In this document: positions 20,012 through 25,856 of the stretch, piece after piece
Layout: each line of letters starts with the position of its first letter
Position numbering within the stretch: position 1 is the first letter of the stretch
NCBI GenBank assembly: GCA_030180075.1
Contig: JASNJN010000295.1
Location: forward strand, 1 to 25,856
Reading direction: 5' to 3'
Length of the DNA stretch: 25,856 bases
Origin: Mikrocytos mackini
Lineage: Eukaryota; Endomyxa; Ascetosporea; Mikrocytida; Mikrocytiidae
Translations under genes and position numbers: made by a program
Notes under the pieces: generated by a model
Told to the model about the DNA's origin: nothing
Database searches by the model: none
What the model saw: only the letters and a program-made list of their open reading frames with translations

Positions 20012-20397
20012 GACCTCAACTTCATTTTTCCTGAAATTCTTACACTTTCCCTAAAATTATTTTGTTTTGAATAATTAATTACAGAATTTTACATGTTATG
20101 ATTTGAAATTTATACCATATATGTGCAGGGTGATTATTTAACTGAAAATATAGTTTTTTCTTGGAATTTCTGTTTGTTTTTTGCACCAATTTATAAAGTA
20201 ATGAAAATATCTAGACCTGATTTTGTCAAAGTGTTGTTGGCAATTTTTGAAAAACCATCCTAATTCATCTAAAATTAAATATAATTGAATTGCAGGATAA
20301 AATTTAACTTGAAAATTTTGTTAATATAATTTATAAAATGAAAAAACGGCAAAAAATCAGGAAAAATGCAACTTTTTCAGGCAAAATGAATTTCAAT
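20012..20397. mobile_element. 386-bp non-autonomous element inside the gypsy 2 integrase
   Basis: The host sequence cattctaccac is present on both sides (20001-20011 and 20398-20408); the true duplication may be 9 bp (ttctaccac) with two bases shared by chance. Ends are imperfect inverted repeats: TTCATTTTTCCTGAAA at 20021 and the complement of TTCATTTTGCCTGAAA at 20377-20392, with further degenerate copies (CTTTCCCTAAAA; TTTTTCCTGATTT on the other strand) just inside. The middle is AT-rich and non-coding. The spacing between the two host copies is 397 bp, and the integrase continues in frame after removal. The right end resembles the repeat units of the 650-bp element in gypsy 1. Confidence 0.84.
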
Positions 20398-20730
20398 CAT
20401 TCTACCACAGGGTATAGTTCGCAAGAATTAGTATATGGCTATAACGAACTCGATCCCTTAAAAAGACACGTAGAATTGGACATGAACAGAATGGTGGAAA
20501 GAAGCCAACGAGTTTCCGAGACTAACAGAAGCCGAGTGAATAAAAACCGAATTCAACATAGTTACACACCAGGGGAAAAGGTGGTAGTTAAACGTCAAAA
20601 TCCTTTAAAATTTGAATCTCGCTTCAGAGGTCCCTTCGTCATTAGGGAAGTCGACAGGAACGGGAACAGAGTATTGATAGAAGAAGAAGGTAAAACAATC
20701 TGGCATAACATTAAGAACGTACATCCTTTT

Positions 20731-20743
20731 AAGGAGGGCAGGA
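20731..20743 (+). other. Polypurine tract of gypsy 2
   Basis: AAGGAGGGCAGGA, 12 of 13 purines, directly against the 3' LTR, where plus-strand synthesis is primed in LTR elements. It also encodes the last residues of Pol. Confidence 0.75.
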
Positions 20744-20986
20744 TGTAACGTAGTGTTACTTTGGATTCATCTTCTAAAGTTTAAGATTTCAATAAGATTT
20801 AAATAAATAACTTTTAAAAAATTTGATCATAAAAACTCCTTCAGATTTTTTAATTAATGAGAAACTTTCATCATCATTCCTCGCAGAGGAACACGTATCA
20901 GAAGCAAACGAGACACACCCATCCCTCTCCGGTGTCTCTCTACAACTTCTTCCTACAATATGGTCGGACACCTGGAAGGACCGACA
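20744..20986 (+). repeat. 3' LTR of gypsy 2 (243 bp)
   Basis: TGTAACG to CCGACA, followed by GTTAG, matching the bases before the 5' LTR. The Pol stop TAA lies at its third to fifth bases. Confidence 0.93.
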
Positions 20987-22199
20987 GTTAGTCGTATATT
21001 AGTTCGATAATTCAAGGCTAATTATCATGATTCGCTAATATGATCAATTAAATTTGCGCGTCTCTCCTTTTTATTAAAACTAGTTGCTTTGTCTATTTTC
21101 ACAACCGTTCTTAAACTAAGTCTAACCTCATCGTTTGGTATTTTGAGATCATAAGTGTTTGTTTCCTTATTGTAATTTTCTATTGTCAGAAGTCCCGTTT
21201 GGTATGAAACAGCTATAGCCCTATCCATGTCGCTACCAACAGTCAATTGGCATCCTGATAATACTCCTTCTTTTACATTTAAAATCCGTTCTGTTTTAAT
21301 AATGCTTTCCGAAATCTCCGGTTCTTTTAGAATTTGATTCCATTGGAATTCTGCACTCACGGCATCATTCCAATAACTCTTAACCCCTTCATACAAAAAA
21401 CATTTCCACATTGACTCAGAATTGCAAACTCTAATATTAGTGGGTGTAAATCTGTATCCATCATACATCTTTTTCAACCCTTCCATTACCTTTTCTTTTA
21501 CTTCTGTAATGTTTTCGTCTTTAATGGACTTAATATCACATCCAAACTTTTTTGCGTAGACAAATTTGAATTCTTCGTATGAGAAGTGAGACCGAATTTC
21601 TTGTTTTGTGAATCCAACTAGATCTGCTGTTGAAGGATGAAGCGAATAGTCTAGCCATCCTGTCAATGGGAAAATTTTATTTGTATAAAATAAGTTAGTG
21701 ATACCTGTAAGGAAGACAGAATGAATGAACCCATTTTTGTTTAAATCTTTCAATGTTGCATAAACTCCATAATGACATTAATATTTTGTTGATGTAGTGT
21801 ATCGCTGTAATCCGGATCCTTGTGAAATACACAGTCATATTCGTCTATCAGTATTATAATCTTTTCCTTTTTGCCATTCAAATTCGAAAGTAACCTAAAT
21901 AGTGATGTTAAATATGAAGATATGTCATTCGATACAGCTTCTTTCTTTAATTCATCCTCTAATTCATATTTTCCGCATTTGAATCGATGTCATCGATTAT
22001 ATTTTCTTTGCTCAGCACCGGATCATATTTCTTTAGAACAGCTATGAAACTTATTCATAAGACGGGATATCTTTTCCAATTATATTTCACCTTCACTATT
22101 TCCTTTTCGGAATTTTCCATGATAACCATCCCGTTGTTGTCAATGTATTCCCCCTTATCGTTTGTCAAGTAATCGTTGTGTATAGCTGTATCTTTAAAG

Positions 22200-22572
22200 C
22201 AGAGTTGAGAATTTCCGACCCGACCGCCCGAACCCGACCCGTTCGGGTCGGGTTCGGGCGGAAGAAGCTCAAAAAAACGTTAAAAACTCTCACATGGATG
22301 CACTTTTAAAAATATGCCCAATTTTACTAATTTACGCCAAATATTTGCGTAATTTTATTTTTCAAATAGTTAATTTACTCTGATATTAGATTCTATGATG
22401 AAAACAAGTTAAAACAAATAATTTTTGAGTTTTGATTCGTTATTTTTGAATATCATAAATGTGGGGGAGTTAATTTTTTAGTAGAAAAATTCTTACAAAT
22501 TTCCTACCCGACCCGCCCGACCCGAAGGCGGGGCGGGTCGGGTTCTGGATTTAGGCAAAATTCTCAACTCTG
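22200..22572. mobile_element. hAT-like MITE with GC-rich terminal hairpins (373 bp)
   Basis: Ends CAGAGTTGAGAATTT and its complement at 22558-22572, flanked by the 8-bp CTTTAAAG (22192-22199 and 22573-22580). CAG-type ends and an 8-bp duplication are hAT features. CTTTAAAG is its own complement, so it could instead be part of the inverted repeat. Just inside each end is a hairpin of CCCGA-type repeats. The left one has perfect 18-base arms at 22224-22241 and 22244-22261 with a TT centre. The right one has 13-base arms at 22506-22518 and 22531-22543. The middle is AT-rich and non-coding. It lies inside the broken AAA-ATPase-like gene. Confidence 0.87.
22224..22261. repeat. Perfect GC-rich palindrome (18-base arms)
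   Basis: Arms CCGCCCGAACCCGACCCG and its exact complement, separated by TT. It is by far the GC-richest spot seen in this AT-rich window. Confidence 0.95.
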
Positions 22573-22874
22573 CTTTAAAGTATTTTTTAATATTTTTCTC
22601 CTTCGGCAATGGTAGCTATGATATTTATAGTGGTTGTTTTCCCCATTCGCCGTGGGCGTAGAAACATTATGAGATCGGGTAAAACTAATAATCTTGAAAT
22701 CATCTTTGTTTTATCAATGTATTGTTTGTATGATAGTAAAGACCGTATCGAAGTGTTAAAGAATGGGGAATGCTTACCGATGGGAGTAAGTTGTTCGTCA
22801 GAACTACTGGCGTCTACTGAGGATATTTTCGAGTTCATTGGTTCGTCATTTGGTAATTGCGAATTTTCGGTCAT

Positions 22875-24576
22875 TTCAAAAAGTTTTAAAATTTGGAAAT
22901 GTTTGGATATGAAATTTATAGAAAATAGATGTTTAATATGTTAACTCATATTTCTGTAACTAAGAACTATTATTCAGATACACTAAAAATCTTCTATCCT
23001 GATAATTGCTATTTGAAAAATTAATTTTTTTAAATTATGACAATTCAAGAAACTAACAAAAGACACGTTAATCTCGCCTGTTACGACGAGCTATATGGGA
23101 CCGGAGAGCAGAACTTGGTTAAAGACGATTGTATTAGACCTGGTAATACTTATACAAGGAATAAGGTCAAACCTCACACAATTAGCATGAAATACCGGCT
23201 TACAAGCTACCTTTTTTTAGAAAGACAACATAAATAATTAATTTATTTATTGGTTTCTCCGTCTAACCTAGCTCCCCCATCAGTATTCCAACACAATTTA
23301 AGGGTCAATTTAATTTTCAAATACTTCCTTGTTAATTTGTGCACTTAATCATGCTCGCTATTCTTGGCATATGTTTATTAAATTAACACAACCATTTTGC
23401 AACGAAATTTATTTCGCAATTTAAACTTCAAATATTATTCTAAACCATTATTTAACCTATTGTTATTAACAGGTTACTGCCTATTTCACAAAATAAAACA
23501 AATAGTCCCTTATGTATGGTTGTTTTATACTTCATAAAAGTACTATATTTGCTGCTATAAGCCATCCAATGGTGCTTTATGCAAAAGCTACCATAATGAT
23601 TTTCAACGTTTATAAGTTCTTTATTATTTGGTCCTTTGTAAACCGACACACCCATTTCTCTTGTATATTATGTAGAGACATGTAGGGTGTGTTTTGGTTT
23701 TTGACCGATTTTCAGAAGTTAACTTTTTATTTTGTGAATAAAACACAACTTGGTTTGTCGTGCTCTGATAAACATGAGATCAGACAAACGGACTTAAAAT
23801 AATATTTAGAAGTGGCTTTACAACCGACAAACTTTTCCTGGGTCTGTATAGCCCAGTCAATTTTTCGGAATATTTCCCAGTTGCAAAAATAAACCTTGTT
23901 TCAAAAATAATGAGGGTTTGCTTAATGTGCAATCATTAATTTAAAGGTTTTTGAAAAGTTCTTTTACCCTCCTTGTGTTGTTTGAACACCATGGGTTCGC
24001 TATCATTTGTATACCTTCCCCTCACCCCTCATCTATGTAGGCGCCAGGCCTAAGCGTTTGAGCTTTAGCGGAGTGGCTATTGTGTTGGACCCGTGGAGAT
24101 TATGCCCCTGGTTGGAGCGCCTTCCACAGGACACGGCACTGAGACTTAGTTCTCATTGTTGTGGACCGTTTTAGGTCTTTCGCTTAGCATGGACCCTAAC
24201 TAGACATTCAAAGTCTTGATCTTGATCGAGATACTTATCGAAACATTCGAGATTATTCGATATTAAATAAAATGGGAAATTATGGTGAAATAGTTCTTTT
24301 AAAAAAGGATATTTCATTTTGTGGAAGTCAAATCCTTTCAAACAACATCTATTATATATTCAGAAAGAAATTTCCACATTTATTATCTATAATTTGACAA
24401 ATTTATAGGGATTTGGTAGTATTCTTGAAATTTTTATGAGTCTGGAAGTTACGAAATTCCACCGAAATGTGCTGAAAACAACACAAAAATCATGGAAAAT
24501 AAATGAAAATCGATATATCATATCGATTCATTCCATTTTCGATAAAATTTTGAATGTCTAACCCTAACTCCTATAA
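22875..24576. other. 1.7-kb stretch without a recognisable gene
   Basis: Two short open frames (66 codons at 23037-23237 plus; 67 codons at 23452-23655 minus) have no recognisable domain and may be chance. A GC-richer patch at about 23965-24205 contrasts with its surroundings; its minus strand reads as coding-like text with several stops, and no RNA family was recognised. An inverted repeat ATCGATA-tatca-TATCGAT occurs at 24509-24527. Nothing else is supported. Confidence 0.55.
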
Positions 24577-25544
24577 GGTGGGGATGTCCAGTTTGCTAAT
24601 TTGCAGGACCTTTCTGATTTTAGAAAATTTAAATTTTCACACAAACTAACACAAATATATAAACGCAAAAAAGAATATCTAATGGACGATTCTTTAGACG
24701 CTTTCAAATTTCTCGAATACATTTGCTTGGAAAATATAAGTGTATCTATTTCTGAGCCCAGTGGAACAGGAAAGACATCATTCATGTTATTAATAAAAGA
24801 CCTTATCAACCATCAATTCTTAAAAGTATTCAGCTCCCCAAGTATTACCTTGAGTGCATATCCACAACATGAATTACAATATAATCTAGAGGGTAGAAAC
24901 AAACAGCCCAAACTTGATTCGAAAGTTACAATAACAAAGCAATATATCTTCAACCTTTACTCGCAAACAATAATTACGTTTCTAGACTTACAAGAAATTG
25001 TTAACAAAGCAGATAAAGAAAAAATAGATAGTAGCTCCCTGAAATGTTTTGTTGTATTAACCATGAACGCAGAAATCATTGAATTTATTAAAGAGAACAC
25101 AAACTTAAACACGAAACAGATAGGTAAATTAGACGCTCTTAATAAATCTAATTCGGAATTTTGACCTACGATAAAAACAAAGAAACCCAACACAGATCAG
25201 AAACCTTGGAAGGCTTAAAGACATTATATAAAGAAATCACTGAGTATATTCATGGTGAAATAACAACTAAGCAACTAAAAAGAAAATCTAGTGGTAATTT
25301 ATACTTATTAAATGAAGAAAAGAAGACGACAGATTACACAGTTAACAAGTTTATTATTACGACAGACGAAATCAACATACTAAAATCCAGAATCAATTAC
25401 TCTGCCAATGAAAAGTCGACTGAGATAGTTAACCACATGGTCATTGGAATGTTGGCATATAAAGCATCAACGAAAAAGAATAGAATACTGCCTACTTCGA
25501 TTCAATATGTTTTCAGTTCTGTTCTACCTCTCTGTCAAATATAA
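24577..25544 (+). pseudogene. P-loop protein of unknown function, frameshifted
   Basis: The frame opens after a TAA at 24574-24576 and has no ATG until 24682 (MDDSLDAFKFLEYICL), which is the likely start if the gene is whole. A P-loop SEPSGTGKTSF lies about 30 residues after that ATG. The frame ends at TGA 25162-25164, and another frame opens at 25161 within the run TTTT and continues for 127 codons to 25544. A one-base indel in that run would join the two. The second part is Lys/Glu-rich with no recognised domain. No DKT or GFT motif is seen, so I do not assign it to the AAA-ATPase-like family. It could be a live gene with a sequencing error or a decaying one. Confidence 0.6.
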
Positions 25545-25550
25545 AATAAA

Positions 25551-25856
25551 ATGGAATACCCTGTGATAGAAGATTTCACCGAATTCAATAGAAAAAGAGC
25601 CACTCTTTTGGCGAAGTTACAAGTATCAATCTCTTTAAATTAATGTCTACTTCTTTTTACAATTTAAAATCTTCCAGACTCAACCTAGAAAAGATAATTT
25701 ACGAACTAAAAATAAACAAGTTAGATATTCTTCCATTTTAGAACGTGGATTGCCTGACTCGGAAATTGGCGGTTTAAATGAGAAATGGAATGAATGTGTT
25801 ATAGAAACGCGGAAAATACTAAACATTCCTTCAGAACAAGATGAGGTTATTGATAT
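25551..25856 (+). pseudogene. Fragmented coding sequence at the right edge, partial
   Basis: An ATG at 25551 opens 30 codons (ending TAA 25641-25643). An ATG at 25643 shares one base with that stop (TAATG) and opens 32 codons to TAG 25739-25741. From about 25723 a third frame reads on to the window edge (ERGLPDSEIGGLNEKWNECV). The three look like pieces of one charged, helical protein broken by small indels, probably the continuation of the P-loop gene that ends at 25544. No family is recognised. Confidence 0.45.

Larger units (their letters stand above)
17391..20748 (+). pseudogene. Pol of gypsy 2 (protease, RT, RNase H, integrase), interrupted
   Basis: Protease: FLLDTGAQSSMIS, Asp codon at 17472. 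RT: FSTIDLNSGYYQLPM, IPFGLCNAPRTFQ and YLDDILIFS (YLDD at 18420-18431), followed by an in-frame TAA at 18447-18449. LVVYFRELN has Tyr where Asp is usual. RNase H: TLETDASSYTLGAIL, VVEKELFAIYKAI, RTDNKNL, ADYLSRI. Integrase: zinc domain HSELGH and CPKC, then DDE core with Asp 19593, Asp 19791 and Glu 19899, 35 residues between the last two. The frame stops at the 386-bp insert and resumes after it at HSTTGYSSQELVYGYN, reaching TAA 20746-20748 just inside the 3' LTR. Gag and Pol appear to be one frame, so protein ratios would not depend on frameshifting. Confidence 0.9.
16129..20986 (+). mobile_element. Ty3/gypsy LTR retrotransposon 2
   Basis: A 4,858-bp element with 243-bp LTRs starting TG and ending CA and a perfect 5-bp duplication GTTAG (16124-16128 and 20987-20991). 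The order Gag, protease, RT, RNase H, integrase can be read in one frame, broken only by two TAA codons (16884 and 18447) and a 386-bp insertion in the integrase. The LTRs differ at two visible positions in 243, so insertion is recent relative to gypsy 1. It belongs to a different lineage from gypsy 1, with different LTR length, nucleocapsid type and RT sequence. Confidence 0.94.
21025..22874 (-). pseudogene. AAA-ATPase-like gene, broken
   Basis: A second member of the AAA-ATPase-like family. The front (22587-22874, ATG 22874) has the DKT motif (SYKQYIDKTKMI) and a canonical P-loop FLRPRRMGKTTT. It stops at a TAA just after IAEGEKY, near the hAT-like insertion at 22200-22572. The middle (about 21754-22190) is readable only in pieces, with WKRYPVL and the Walker B IIILIDEYD visible across frameshifts. 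The back (21025-21753) is open for 242 codons and shows GFTKQEIRSHFSYEEF, KKMYDGYRFTPTN, SYQTGLLTIENYN and LKIPNDEVRLSLRTVV, all family hallmarks. No PD-(D/E)XK nuclease motif follows; the frame ends 33 bp from the gypsy 2 duplication. Unlike the intact copy at 8861-10021 it keeps the Walker B Glu. It is dead by stops, shifts and insertion. Confidence 0.87.

Noticed and set aside
22609-22944. 111-codon plus-strand frame
   Set aside because: It is antisense to the P-loop part of the broken AAA-ATPase-like gene.
23037-23655. Two short frames of 66 and 67 codons as genes
   Set aside because: There are no domains, no neighbours in the same frame and no supporting start context; they are mentioned only in the stretch description.
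24060-24125. A-box and B-box-like sequences (TAGCGGAGTGGC, GGTTGGAGCGCC)
   Set aside because: The spacing is roughly right for a tRNA or SINE, but no acceptor stem or T stem can be paired and the B box matches poorly.
24558-24570. Telomere-like ctaaccctaac
   Set aside because: Less than two units and isolated, so chance is likely.

Overview
The window looks like AT-rich nuclear DNA from a compact unicellular eukaryote, most probably a microsporidian; a Hamiltosporidium-like genome would fit, but that is inference. The reasons are intronless open genes with short spacers, several orphan proteins with one N-terminal hydrophobic segment, a nodulin-like MFS transporter, members of the AAA-ATPase-like family (PF09820 type), and heavy decayed Ty3/gypsy and Tc1/mariner loads. 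No rRNA or tRNA gene and no CRISPR array was seen.

Layout. (1) 1-145: a 20-bp minisatellite running off the left edge. (2) 629-7169: a three-layer nest. A Tc1/mariner element (631-7167, TA duplication, split DD34E transposase on the minus strand) was entered by a Ty3/gypsy element (2004-7029, 59-bp LTRs, ATAAT duplication). That element was entered in its RNase H region by a 650-bp non-autonomous element (4979-5628). (3) 7259-15797: the genic core. It holds four minus-strand genes (a secreted or membrane orphan, an AAA-ATPase-like protein with an altered Walker B, and two further orphans) and one divergent plus-strand MFS transporter. (4) 16124-20991: a second, younger Ty3/gypsy element with 243-bp LTRs and a GTTAG duplication. 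Its integrase is split by a 386-bp non-autonomous element whose ends resemble those of the 650-bp one. (5) 21025-22874: a broken AAA-ATPase-like gene on the minus strand, split by a 373-bp hAT-like MITE with GC-rich hairpins at both ends. (6) 22875-24576: no recognisable gene. (7) 24577 to the right edge: a fragmented P-loop gene of unknown function.

How it fits together. The core genes are ordinary chromosomal genes with no visible shared pathway. Around them is a repeat-rich accessory landscape in which the target duplications let the order of insertion be read directly: Tc1, then gypsy 1, then its MITE; and separately gypsy 2, then its MITE. All coding elements carry stops or frameshifts, so nothing mobile here appears autonomous. 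Reading frames resume across the two MITEs inside the retroelements when the duplications are taken into account, which supports the boundaries given.
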